A stretch of 64,000 nucleotides of DNA from the NCBI RefSeq assembly GCF_051020515.1, contig NZ_CP194857.1, positions 1,612,001-1,676,000 of the forward strand, given 5' to 3'. Below are positions 29,227 to 37,300 of the stretch, piece by piece; the first letter of the stretch is position 1; every line of letters begins with the position of its first letter. This DNA comes from CALKWS01 sp051020515. Its GTDB lineage: Bacteria; Actinomycetota; Actinomycetes; Actinomycetales; Beutenbergiaceae. The notes below the pieces were generated by a model that did not search any database, was not told where the DNA came from, and saw only the letters and a list, made by a program, of their open reading frames with translations. A program made the position numbers and the translations under genes.

Positions 29227-30189
29227 ATGTCCGATCGACTCATGGGCAGAAGCGCCTATGAGGTGCTCGGGGTGTCCGCGCAGGCCTCCGATGCCGAACT
29301 CAAGCGCGCCTACCGCCGCATGATGCGCCAGTCCCATCCCGATCTGGGCGGGGACCCTGAGGTTTTCGCGGCCGTGCAGGCGGCCTGGGCGCAGGTGAGC
29401 AGCCCGCGGTTGCGCGCCGTGCATGACCAACGACGGCGGAGTTCACCCGCTGCCGGGCCGGAACCGGAGCAGCGGGTCTGGGCCGCCGGTACTGCGGGGC
29501 GATCCTCGGCCTCGCGTTCGGCACCGGCGCGGGCCCGATCCCACGGGCACCCCGGGGGGTGGTCCCGCCAGCAGTACCTGACGCTGGTCCGCGAATGGGT
29601 CGGGCGCGGCGTGGACCTGACCGACCCCTACGAGCCCGCCCTGGTGCGGCGCGCACCCCGGGAGATCCGCCACCTGCTGGCCGATGCGGTCGCCGAGGAG
29701 GCCACCGCCAAAGCGCTGGCCGACCTGGGCTCGGCGTTCACCGTCTGGCATGACGTGGCCACGACCAGAAGCCCCCGTTCGGCCGCCGCCGCCGGGCACA
29801 CTAAGATCGATCACATCGCGCTGGGGCCCACCGGGTTGTTCGCGATCCAGTCCGAGGACTGGGGCGCTCCGGTGCGGCCGGGCACCCGCGACCTGCACAG
29901 CGAAGGGCTGGCCGAGCGGGAGCGGCCGATGAAGGACCTGGCCGGCCGGCTCCGGGCAGCGCGCTCCTGGGGGCTGCACTTCACCGCGCTGGTGGTGGTG
30001 CTGCCCGATGGGCACCTGGAGGCCGACACCGCGGTGGTGGGGCGCTCGCGGCGGCTGCGGCGGATGGTGGTGCGCAGCAGCGCGATCGCCGCACTGCTGC
30101 GCACCGGCGTCCCGGGGGTGCCCGGGCTGGAGGCGGACGTGCTCTTCGACTGGCGCACGCGGCTGCACCGGTCGATCCACTTCGTCTGA
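29227..30189 (+). CDS. J-domain protein with C-terminal NERD-like domain
   Basis: The 320-residue protein starts at ATG 29227 behind GGAGG. The J domain (about residues 7-65) has SAYEVLGVSAQASDAELKRA and the HPD tripeptide in RQSHPDLGGD, so it can in principle stimulate a DnaK. A Ser/Ala/Pro linker (about 68-110) is followed by a helical stretch and a NERD-like (nuclease-related) domain, with KIDHIALGPTGLFAIQSEDW near 197-216. Relative to the usual ExK of NERD, the sequence reads QSE, so nuclease activity is doubtful. The pairing suggests a DnaK-recruiting adaptor (inference). It is flanked by two septum-formation-domain genes. Confidence 0.75.
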   Translation: MSDRLMGRSAYEVLGVSAQASDAELKRAYRRMMRQSHPDLGGDPEVFAAVQAAWAQVSSPRLRAVHDQRRRSSPAAGPEPEQRVWAAGTAGRSSASRSAPARARSHGHPGGWSRQQYLTLVREWVGRGVDLTDPYEPALVRRAPREIRHLLADAVAEEATAKALADLGSAFTVWHDVATTRSPRSAAAAGHTKIDHIALGPTGLFAIQSEDWGAPVRPGTRDLHSEGLAERERPMKDLAGRLRAARSWGLHFTALVVVLPDGHLEADTAVVGRSRRLRRMVVRSSAIAALLRTGVPGVPGLEADVLFDWRTRLHRSIHFV

Positions 30190-30199
30190 GCCAGGACGG

Positions 30200-31036
30200 T
30201 CAGTTCAGCAGGTCGCCCTCGAACGGCCCGGTGGCACCACGGGCAAGACACATCAGCTGGGTGTTGCCCTCTTGCCAACCCTCGCCGCTGGGAATCAGGT
30301 ACCACGGCATCACCTGGACCTCGTCGGTGGGCAACGCCTCGACCTGGTCGGTGCAGACCTGGTCGGCCTGGGTCTCCAACTCCTCCTGCCCGGGAAAGTC
30401 ACCGTCCAGGGTGTGGACCGAGATCACCTGGGCGATGTGGGTCTGCGCGCAGGGCACCACCCGCACATCACCCACCGGGCGGGCCGGGGGCAGCGTGAGT
30501 ATGCAGTTGCCTTCGGCCAGGGTGGCCGAGGCGATCGTGCGCGGGGTGTCGGTGTCACCGGCCTGGGGGGTCTCGGTGAGGCGGTCGAACGTGCCGGTGA
30601 GTGCCAAGGTGATCACGGTCAGGATCCATCCGACCGTGAACAGCGCCCCCAGCACGATGGCGCTCATTGCCAGCGCCGGGCTGCGTCGTCGTCCGCCCTT
30701 GACGCGGGGGCGGGCCAGCAGGCCCAGCACCAGTCCGGGCAGGCCCAGCACCGAGGTGATCAGGCCGAGCACGGCGCGCGGCTCCAACTTCGCCTTGGGC
30801 ATCTGCGGGAAGGTGAAGTGGCCGTAGTTGCCACTGGACTCCTGCATCGGCGGAGGTGCGGATCGCTGACCGTAGGGGCTCTGGCCGGGCGAGGCGGCGG
30901 GTTCGGCGGTGGGTGAGCCGGCCGGACCCGTGGGCACCGTGGGCACCGGCGGTGCTCCCGGGGGTGCTTCCCAGCGCTTCTGCCGCCGCTGGGCGCGGGA
31001 CGGCTTGCCCGGTGGCGGCTGGGGCGGCTCGGTCAT
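30200..31036 (-). CDS. DUF4190/septum-formation-domain membrane protein
   Basis: The 278-residue protein has a Pro-rich cytoplasmic N-terminus of about 85 residues containing the basic RAQRRQKRWEAP. Two membrane helices (about 88-108 and 120-148) follow, with the DUF4190-like AVLGLITSVLGLPGLVLGLL between. The extracytoplasmic Septum_form-like domain contains GNCILTLPP, VRVVPCAQTHIAQVISVHTL and Cys residues in ADQVCTDQV and TQLMCLARG. It is a paralogue of the gene at 28542. Homologues are widespread in actinobacteria; the division role is by family name only. Confidence 0.72.
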   Translation of the reverse strand: MTEPPQPPPGKPSRAQRRQKRWEAPPGAPPVPTVPTGPAGSPTAEPAASPGQSPYGQRSAPPPMQESSGNYGHFTFPQMPKAKLEPRAVLGLITSVLGLPGLVLGLLARPRVKGGRRRSPALAMSAIVLGALFTVGWILTVITLALTGTFDRLTETPQAGDTDTPRTIASATLAEGNCILTLPPARPVGDVRVVPCAQTHIAQVISVHTLDGDFPGQEELETQADQVCTDQVEALPTDEVQVMPWYLIPSGEGWQEGNTQLMCLARGATGPFEGDLLN

Positions 31037-31100
31037 GGAGACACCCTAAACGCCGGTCGCGCCCGCTGGCTCACGCGGTGTGCCTGTCCGGGGGAGGTCG

Positions 31101-31165
31101 GTCAGGCGCGCCGGTCATGCGCGCCCGCCCCGGTCAGGCGTGCCGGTTCATGCGCGCCCGCCCCG
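31101..31165. repeat. Two tandem 32/33-base units abutting the xth stop
   Basis: Units at 31101-31132 and 31133-31165 are nearly identical, and each starts with GTCAGGC. The same heptamer at 31166-31172 contains the xth stop codon. As at tdh, the duplication starts at the gene's stop and extends downstream. Confidence 0.85.
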
Positions 31166-31166
31166 G

Positions 31167-31952
31167 TCAGGCATCCACCTCGATGATCACCGGCACATGG
31201 TCCGAGGCGCCCTTGCCCTTGCGTTCATCGCGGTCGATGGCGGCGCCCAGCACCCTCTCGGCCAGGGCGGGAGAGGCCAGGGCGAAGTCGATGCGCATGC
31301 CCTCGTTGCGGGGAAAGCGCAGGCGCTGGTAGTCCCAGTAGGTGTAGGCGCCGGGGGTGTGGGCGCGGGTGACCTCGACGAACCCGGCCTCCTGCAGTGA
31401 TGCGAAGGCGTCCCGCTCCGGTGGGGAGACGTGGGTGGCGCCCTCGAAGACGGCGGTGTCCCAGACGTCCTCGTCCAGCGGTGCGACGTTGAAGTCCCCC
31501 AGGAGTGCGATCCGCGCGTCGCCATCCTGTTCCAGCCAGGTGGCGGCCTGGTGCCGAAGTGCCGCGAGCCAGTCCAGTTTGTACAGGTAGTGCGGGTCCA
31601 CCAGGGTGCGCCCGTTGGGCACGTACAGGCTCCAGACGCGCACGCCGCCGCAGGTGGCGCCGAGCGCCCGGGCCTCGGCGGCCGGGGGGTCGCCCCAGGT
31701 GGGCTGCTCGGCGAAGTGGGTCTGCACGTCCGCCAGGCCCACGCGAGAGGCGATCGCGACGCCGTTCCACTGGTTCAGGCCGTGGAAGGCCACCTCGTAG
31801 CCGATCGCCTCGAAGTCCATCACCGGGAACTTCGCGTCGGCGACCTTGGTCTCCTGCATCGCCAGCACGTCGGCGCCGGTGCGTTGCAGCCAGGCGGTGA
31901 CCCGGTCGAGCCGGGACCGGATGGAGTTGACGTTCCAGGTGGCGATTCTCAT
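31167..31952 (-). CDS. xth: Exodeoxyribonuclease III (AP endonuclease family)
   Basis: A 261-residue EEP-fold enzyme that cuts at abasic sites and degrades 3' ends in base-excision repair. ATG 31952 gives the canonical start MRIATWNVNSIRSRLDRV. Catalytic signatures are LAMQETKVAD near residues 32-41 (metal-binding Glu), SLYVPNGR near 106-113, LLGDFNVAPLDEDVWD near 152-167, MRIDFALAS, and the terminal KGKGASDHVPVI with the catalytic Asp-His. The length fits the family. It is divergent from pyrE across 39 bases. Confidence 0.95.
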   Translation of the reverse strand: MRIATWNVNSIRSRLDRVTAWLQRTGADVLAMQETKVADAKFPVMDFEAIGYEVAFHGLNQWNGVAIASRVGLADVQTHFAEQPTWGDPPAAEARALGATCGGVRVWSLYVPNGRTLVDPHYLYKLDWLAALRHQAATWLEQDGDARIALLGDFNVAPLDEDVWDTAVFEGATHVSPPERDAFASLQEAGFVEVTRAHTPGAYTYWDYQRLRFPRNEGMRIDFALASPALAERVLGAAIDRDERKGKGASDHVPVIIEVDA

Positions 31953-31991
31953 GCCGATCACCGTATCGCCAGGGCCGATACCCTGGATCGC

Positions 31992-32561
31992 GTGAACACC
32001 TCTCCCCTGGACCGGCTGATCGAACTCGTGGCGGACCTGGCAGTGGTGCACGGTGAGGTCACGCTCAGCAGCGGCAAGAAGGCCGACTACTACGTGGACA
32101 TGCGCCGGGCCACCCTGCATCACGAAGCCGCCCCGCTGATCGGGCACCTGCTGCTGGACCGGTTGGAGGAGGCCGGGATGGGTGTGGCTGAGGTGGACGC
32201 CGTGGGCGGGCCCACGATGGGCGCTGACCCGGTGGTTTCGGCCGTGCAGCACGCCGCGGCCAGCCGGGGCCTGTCCCTGGATGCGTTCCTGGTGCGTAAG
32301 GAAGCCAAGGGGCATGGAATGCGCAGGCAGGTGGAGGGGCCCGATGTCGGCGGCCGGCGGGTTGTGATCCTGGAGGACACCTCCACCACCGGGAACTCGC
32401 CGTTGTTCGCCGCTCGGGTAGCCCGTGAGCACGGCGCGCAGGTGGTCGGCGTGGCGACCGTGGTGGACCGGGACACCGGGGCTCGGGAGGCGATGGAGCG
32501 GGCCGGGCTACCGTACGTCTGGCTGCTCTCGGCCGAGGATCTCGGATTGACCACCCGTTAG
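31992..32561 (+). CDS. pyrE: Orotate phosphoribosyltransferase
   Basis: It converts orotate and PRPP to OMP in pyrimidine synthesis. The 189-residue protein starts at GTG 31992 (MNTSPLDRLIELVADLAVVHG). The family features are GEVTLSSGKKADYYVDMRRA near residues 20-39, the flexible loop RKEAKGHGMRRQVEG near 103-117, and the PRPP-binding VVILEDTSTTGNSPL near 124-138. In most members the last motif reads EDVxTTGGS, and the variant here is tolerated in actinobacterial PyrE. No other pyr genes are adjacent. Confidence 0.95.
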   Translation: MNTSPLDRLIELVADLAVVHGEVTLSSGKKADYYVDMRRATLHHEAAPLIGHLLLDRLEEAGMGVAEVDAVGGPTMGADPVVSAVQHAAASRGLSLDAFLVRKEAKGHGMRRQVEGPDVGGRRVVILEDTSTTGNSPLFAARVAREHGAQVVGVATVVDRDTGAREAMERAGLPYVWLLSAEDLGLTTR

Positions 32562-32650
32562 ACTCGATCCCGGTTCGCGCCCTCGGGTGATGGACCGGAA
32601 GGGGTGGGGGAACCGTTTCTCCACTCGGGACACCCAGGAGGTGGGCCACG

Positions 32651-33577
32651 GTGGAATTCGTACTCGTGCTACTGCTCGTGATCGTCGTCATCCTGGTGAT
32701 CTGGGCGATCACGATGTACAACCGGCTGGTGCGCCTGCGGAACCTGGTGCAGGAGGCGTGGCGCCAGATCGACGTCGAACTGCACCGGCGTTATGACCTC
32801 ATCCCCAACCTGGTGGAGACGGTCAAGGGCTACGCCGTGCACGAGCGATCGGTGTTCGAGGAAGTCACCCAGGCTCGCGCGCAGGCCGCCACACCGGGAG
32901 CCTCCCCGGGCCAGCAGGCCGCGCAGGAGGACATCCTGTCCAACGCCCTGGGCCGCCTGTTCGCGGTGGCGGAGAACTACCCGCAACTGCGTGCCGCAGA
33001 GAACTTCCTGCAGTTGCAGAACGAACTGACCAACACCGAGGACCGGATCGCCGCCGGGCGCCGCTTCTACAACGCCAACGTGCGCACGCTGAACACCAAG
33101 GTGGAGGTGTTCCCCTCCAACATCATCGCCGGCATGTTCAACTTCGTGCGCGCTGAGTACTTCGAGGCCAACAACCCCGCGGTGCGGGCGGTACCGAACG
33201 TCTCGTTCTCTGATTCCCAGGGCAACCTGGGTGGCTACGGGCAGGGCCAGGCGCCCCAGCAGCAGGGTGGCCTGGCACAGCCCTCTCACGGCGGTCAGCC
33301 CGGAGCATTCCAGCCCGGTCAGGGCGGTGGCCGGCCCGGCTACTTCCAGCAAGGTCAGCAAGCGCCGCCCCCACACGCGGGTCAGCCGGGTCAGCACGGT
33401 GGGCACGGTGGGCACGGTCAGGCGCCCGGCCAACCGTCGCAGCCGGGCGGGCAGCCCCCGCAGCCGGGTCAACCCCCGCAGCCGGGTCAACCGCCGCAGC
33501 CCGGCGGGCAGCACCCGGACCAGGGCCAGCCCGGTTCGGGCGGCTACCCGAACTCACCGCCCCCAACCCAGGGCTGA
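32651..33577 (+). CDS. lemA: LemA-family membrane protein with Pro/Gln-rich repeat tail
   Basis: The 308-residue protein starts at GTG 32651 after AGGAGGTG. One N-terminal membrane helix (residues 3-22) precedes the LemA four-helix domain: YNRLVRLRNLVQEAWRQIDV, RYDLIPNLVETVKGY, AENFLQLQNELTNTEDRI and RRFYNANVRTLNT, ending near residue 175 with FPSNIIAGMFNF. The C-terminal 125 residues are Gln/Pro/Gly/His-rich, with GHGGHG and several QPPQPG repeats; this tail is likely disordered. Function of LemA is not established; the family is associated with the cell envelope. No HtpX-like partner is adjacent. Confidence 0.92.
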   Translation: MEFVLVLLLVIVVILVIWAITMYNRLVRLRNLVQEAWRQIDVELHRRYDLIPNLVETVKGYAVHERSVFEEVTQARAQAATPGASPGQQAAQEDILSNALGRLFAVAENYPQLRAAENFLQLQNELTNTEDRIAAGRRFYNANVRTLNTKVEVFPSNIIAGMFNFVRAEYFEANNPAVRAVPNVSFSDSQGNLGGYGQGQAPQQQGGLAQPSHGGQPGAFQPGQGGGRPGYFQQGQQAPPPHAGQPGQHGGHGGHGQAPGQPSQPGGQPPQPGQPPQPGQPPQPGGQHPDQGQPGSGGYPNSPPPTQG

Positions 33578-33682
33578 CCTGACCTGCACTGCGGGTCGAC
33601 CTGCACCGCGGGCTGAAGGCGGACCGCGCCGGCTGACGACGGTGCCCCGCGAGCCGGGTGACCGGGGGTATGCGAGGCTGGG

Positions 33683-34459
33683 TTACCCGAGCCGTTCCAG
33701 TAGCGCCGCGATGTCGTCGTGCACCTCGCTGGGCCGGTAGGGGAAGCGTTCGATCTCCTCGGGCCGAGTGGAGCCGGACAGCACCAGGAAGGTACGCAAA
33801 CCGGCCTCCATCCCCGCCACGATGTCGGTATCCATCCGGTCCCCGATCATCGCGGTGTGCTCGGAGTGGGCATCGATCCGGTTCAGCGCGGTCCGGATCA
33901 TCACCGGGTTCGGCTTGCCCACGAAGTAGGGCTCGCGCCCGGTGGCCGCGGTGATCATCGCCGCCACCGATCCGGTGGCCGGGATCGGTCCCTGCCCGGA
34001 GGGTCCGGTCACGTCGGGGTTCGTGGCGATGAACCGTGACCCGGAGCTGACCAGCCGGATCGCCCGCGTGATCGCCTCGAAGGAGTAGGTGCGCGTCTCC
34101 CCGAGCACCACGAAGTCCGGGTCGGTGTCGGTGAGGGTGTAGCCCTTCTCGTACAGCGCCGTGGTCAGCCCGGCCTCGCCGATGGCGTACGCGCTGCCCT
34201 CGGGGATCTGGTCGGCCAGGAAGGTGGCGGTGGCCAGCGCCGAGGTCCAGATGTGGGTCTCCTCCACCTCGATCCCGGTGGCGCGCAGCCGCGCGGCCAG
34301 ATCCCGCGGGGTGAAGATCGAGTTGTTGGTGAGGATCTGGAACGGGATGTCCTTGTCCCGCAGCGCGGCGATGAACTCCGCAGCACCCGGCAGAGCGTGC
34401 TCCTCATGGACCAGCACGCCGTCCATGTCGGTCAGCCAGTTCGAAATCCGTTCACCCAC
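33683..34459 (-). CDS. HAD superfamily (subclass IIA, NagD-like) phosphatase
   Basis: The 258-residue protein has HAD motifs in order: motif I WLTDMDGVLV (residues 8-17, nucleophile and acid Asp), motif II ILTNNS near 42-47, motif III Lys in FVGKPNPVMIRTALNRI near 182, and motif IV MIGDRMDTDIVAGMEAGL near 205-222. A IIA cap domain lies between motifs II and III. This matches NagD/AraL-type sugar-phosphate or phosphoglycolate phosphatases; the substrate is unknown. It is transcribed away from the repeat-rich gap on its right. Confidence 0.92.
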   Translation of the reverse strand: MGERISNWLTDMDGVLVHEEHALPGAAEFIAALRDKDIPFQILTNNSIFTPRDLAARLRATGIEVEETHIWTSALATATFLADQIPEGSAYAIGEAGLTTALYEKGYTLTDTDPDFVVLGETRTYSFEAITRAIRLVSSGSRFIATNPDVTGPSGQGPIPATGSVAAMITAATGREPYFVGKPNPVMIRTALNRIDAHSEHTAMIGDRMDTDIVAGMEAGLRTFLVLSGSTRPEEIERFPYRPSEVHDDIAALLERLG

Positions 34460-34604
34460 CGCGCTCGCCTCTCAGATCGGGCCGGCCAGGTCCTCGCTGC
34501 GCGCTGAGTGACCGCTTCCGGCTTCTTGCCCCAGCCTAGCGAGCCCGCCACGGCGCGCGATGCGCACGCACACACGCCCGCCTCCGCCCACCCCCGCTCC
34601 CGCT

Positions 34605-34753
34605 CATGCCCGCCCGGTTGCCCTCGGCCCCGCAGGCATGCCCGCCCGGTTGCCCTCGGCCCCCCCGCCACGCTTCCGCCCGGCCCCGCGCCACCGCCCG
34701 CCCCGCCCCCGCCACGCTTCCGCCCGGCCCCGCGCCACCGCCCGCCCCGCCCC
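34605..34753. repeat. C-rich direct repeats in the gap upstream of the HAD gene
   Basis: A 26-base unit occurs at 34605-34630 and 34637-34662, and a 44-base unit occurs twice in tandem at 34666-34709 and 34710-34753. The region is almost pure C and G. The open frames through it are low-complexity artefacts. With the palindromes and G-rich tract to its right, it fills the 486-base gene-free stretch 34460-34945. Confidence 0.85.
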
Positions 34754-34761
34754 CGCGCCAC

Positions 34762-34832
34762 AACCATCCAATCGGTCGGTTGTAGCGGCTGAACGAGCCC
34801 ACCGGTCACCCTAACTGACCAATTGGATGGTT
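34762..34832. promoter_or_regulatory. Pair of operator-like palindromes forming a 20-base inverted repeat
   Basis: 34762-34781 reads AACCATCCAATCGGTCGGTT, and 34813-34832 is its reverse complement at 18 of 20 positions, separated by 31 bases. Each arm is itself a pseudo-palindrome of the form AACC-N2-CC-N-AT-N-GG-N2-GGTT (14 of 20 symmetric). Centre spacing is 51 bases, about five helical turns. This looks like two operators for one dimeric repressor, probably TetR-like (inference). The controlled gene is unclear; spoU starts 114 bases to the right and the HAD gene starts 303 bases to the left. Confidence 0.5.
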
Positions 34833-34849
34833 CCGGCGCGTTGGATGCC

Positions 34850-34877
34850 GGGGCGGGGGAGGTGAGCGGGGCGGGGG
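34850..34877 (+). promoter_or_regulatory. G-quadruplex-like G-run cluster upstream of spoU
   Basis: Two pairs of runs (GGGG-C-GGGGG, 8 bases, GGGG-C-GGGGG) meet the four-tract quadruplex pattern with short loops. The tract continues G-rich to about 34915 and lies in the leader of the methyltransferase gene. Effect on expression is speculative. Confidence 0.35.
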
Positions 34878-34945
34878 AGGCGACCCGGGGCGGGGAGGTG
34901 ACCGGGGCGGGGCGCGAATGGAGGCCGGGGAGCGGGGATACTGGG

Positions 34946-35742
34946 GTGGTGGAGCACGACCAGGACCAGGGGTATGGGCCGACCGATGCAGGCGGCCCCG
35001 GAGGCGTGCCCGTGACCGGTGCAGAGCCGGGACGCGAAACCGAGGTGCAGCCGGAGCACCGGCCCGAGGGGCAGCGCCGAGCGCAGCCGGAGCACCCCGA
35101 CGCCGAGTTGGGGCCGCCGGTCGAACAGGGCGTCGGGCCGTGGCCGGGAGGACCTGATGCCTGGCCGGAGGGGGACCACTACGACCCCGACCTGCTCGCC
35201 CGCGGGGACCGGCGCAACGTCGTCGATGCCTACCGGTACTGGCGCCTGGAGGCGATCGTGGCGGACCTGGACACCACCCGCCACGGCTTCCACGTGGCCA
35301 TCGAGAACTGGGGCCGGGACTTCAACATCGGCTCGGTGGTGCGCAGTGCGAACGCCTTCGGGCCGCCGCCGTCCATATCGTGGGTCGACGACGGTGGAAC
35401 CGTCGCGGCGCCATGGTGACCGACCGGTACCAGCACGTCCACCATCACCCCGACATCGAGCACCTGGTGGCCTGGGCCGCCGAACGGACTCTGCCCGTCA
35501 TCGGCATCGACAACCTGCCCGGCTCGGTGCCGCTGGAGCACCGGAGGCTCCCGCGGGAGTGCGTGCTGCTGTTCGGTGAGGAACAGGCCGGCCTGAGTCC
35601 GGCCGCGCAACGGGCCAGCACCGAGATCGTGCACATCACCCAGTATGGCTCCACCCGCTCCATCAACGCCGGCGCCGCAGCCGCGGTGGCGATGTACCAC
35701 TGGGCCCTGCAGCACGCCCGGGTGCCCGAGCCCCAGCAGTAG
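34946..35742 (+). CDS. SpoU-family (TrmH-like) RNA 2'-O-methyltransferase, one frameshift
   Basis: SPOUT-fold enzymes of this type methylate ribose 2'-OH in rRNA or tRNA with SAM. GTG 34946 is the likely start. Residues 1-75 are acidic and Pro/Gly-rich. Then GFHVAIENWGRDFNIGSVVR (SpoU motif 1) appears, and the frame breaks near 35360-35365 (a missing base in GGGCCGCC). The next frame continues AAVHIVGRRRWNRRGAMVTD, then LLFGEEQAGLSP (motif 2) and the knot-forming ITQYGSTRSINAGAAAAVAM (motif 3). Restored length is about 265 residues. Confidence 0.9.
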
Positions 35743-36057
35743 ACGTCGCCGGAGCGCTCCGACGCCTACTACCGCGCCTCCGTCCGGCACACCCCCGCCG
35801 CGCTGCCGACGTCGCGTTACTCCCGGCGCCGCACCGCCGCCCTGTCCCGTCCAGCACCCAGCGTCGGAGGTCGCATCGCGCCCGGCGGTTGCGTCGTCGT
35901 CGGCCCTCAGCCCGGCCACGGCCGGCCCTCGTCTTCATCCCGAATCCGGCATCGGGGCCGATCCGTGGAAGACTGGAGCGGCTGGTGCTTCGCCCGGCGC
36001 AGACGCGCGTCCCCCCGGGGCGCCCAGATGAGAATCGCAGACGAACAGGAGATAGCA
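35743..36057. other. Noncoding leader region upstream of fba
   Basis: This 315-base stretch between spoU and fba contains no convincing gene. Open frames on both strands are Arg/Pro-rich shadows of GC composition. It presumably carries the fba promoter, but I could not identify a confident -35/-10 pair. The fba RBS AGGAG is at 36047-36051. Confidence 0.5.
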
Positions 36058-37080
36058 ATGGGTATTGCCACCCCTGAGGTGTACGCGGAGATGATCGACC
36101 GCGCCAAGGCGGGCTCGTTCGCCTACCCCGCGGTGAACGTGACCTCCTCCCAGACCCTGACCGCGGCCCTGCGTGGGTTCGCCGAGGCAGAGAGCGACGG
36201 CATCATCCAGGTGTCGGTGGGCGGTGCCGAGTACGCCTCCGGATCCACCATCAAGGACAGGGTGGCCGGTTCGCTGGCGATGGCCGCCTACGCCCACGAG
36301 GTCGCCAAGAACTACCCGGTCACCATCGCCCTGCACACCGACCACTGCGCCAAGGAGAACCTGGACTCCTGGGTTCGCCCGCTGATGGAGATCGAGGCCA
36401 AGCAGGTTGCCGATGGTGGCCTGCCCTCCTTCCAGTCGCACATGTGGGACGGCTCGGCGGTGCCGCTGGATGAGAACCTGCAGATCGCCTCCGAGCTCCT
36501 GGAGAAGGCGCAGGCGGCGAACATCATCCTGGAGATCGAGGTCGGCGTGGTCGGCGGCGAGGAGGACGGCGTCGCCCACGAGATCAACGAGAAGCTCTAC
36601 ACCACCGTGGAGGACGGCCTGGCCACCGTGCGGGCGCTGGGGATCGGGGAGAAGGGTCGCTACATGACCGCCCTGACCTTCGGCAACGTGCACGGGGTGT
36701 ACAAGCCCGGCCACGTCAAACTACGTCCGGAACTCCTCGGTGAGATCCAGCAGGCGGTTGGTGCCGAGGTCGGTCGGGACAAGCCGTTCGACCTGGTGTT
36801 CCACGGCGGCTCGGGCTCGACCGCCGAGGAGATCGCCACCGCGGTGGACCACGGGGTGATCAAATGAAACATCGACACCGACACCCAGTACGCCTTCACC
36901 CGTCCGGTGGTGACGCACATGTTCCACAACTACGACGGTGTGCTGAAGGTCGACGGCGACGTGGGTAACAAGAAGGCCTACGACCCGCGCGCCTGGGGCA
37001 AGCTCGCCGAGGCCGGTATGGCCGATCGGATCGTGCAGGCCTGCCAGGAGTTGCGTTCGGCGGGCCAGAAGCTCAACTGA
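36058..37080 (+). CDS. fba: Class II fructose-1,6-bisphosphate aldolase with internal TGA
   Basis: This zinc-dependent glycolytic aldolase cleaves FBP to DHAP and GAP. It starts at ATG 36058 behind AGGAG and would be 340 residues. Hallmarks include FAYPAVNVTSSQTL, the zinc ligand and catalytic acid in ALHTDHCAKE near residues 95-104, EIEVGVVGGEEDG near 160-172, FGNVHGVYKPGH, and FHGGSGS near 257-263. Codon 270 is TGA (36865-36867), where relatives have the residue before the catalytic Asn in K-x-NIDTDTQ. The frame resumes at once and runs to the normal C-terminus. A paired -1/+1 indel (AAGATGAAC read as AAATGAAAC) would create exactly this, so a sequence error is the best explanation. Confidence 0.93.
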
Positions 37081-37096
37081 GCCGGCGCGTCATGAC

Positions 37097-37134
37097 GGCG
37101 CGGTGTGCCGGGGACACACCCGGGGCGCCGCGCC
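37097..37134 (+). terminator. Hairpin terminator after fba
   Basis: GGCGCGG at 37097-37103 pairs with CCGCGCC at 37128-37134, and an inner GTGTG/CACAC can extend the stem. It lies 17 bases after the fba stop. No U-tract follows, as is common in high-GC actinobacteria. Confidence 0.5.
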
Positions 37135-37300
37135 GTTGCGCTGTGCCCAAGACCTGTGAGACCGGTGAACTGCCCGTGCGAACGGGGGGATGCGGCGCCG
37201 GTTTGCCGCACCCGACTGGTCTCGGCGATGAGGTGGGGCGACGCTGTGGCGGGATGGGACATCGGCGACGGCGGAGGGACGGGACGCCTGCGGGCGGCGG

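Noticed and set aside
29227..30189. Second conventional DnaJ
   Set aside because: Only the J domain is shared. There is no Gly/Phe region, zinc finger or DnaJ C-terminal beta-sandwich.
34432..34809. Open frames through the C-rich repeat tract (for example a Gly/Arg-rich minus-strand product)
   Set aside because: They consist of repeat-encoded low complexity and change with each repeat unit, so they are not credible proteins.
34762..34832. Terminal inverted repeats of a miniature transposable element
   Set aside because: Only 31 bases separate the arms and no target duplication was seen. Internal dyad symmetry of each arm fits operators better.
36865..36867. Selenocysteine or programmed readthrough at the fba TGA
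   Set aside because: The position is not a Cys or Sec site in relatives. No SECIS-like hairpin was seen just downstream, and a paired indel explains the codon simply. The window has many other indels.
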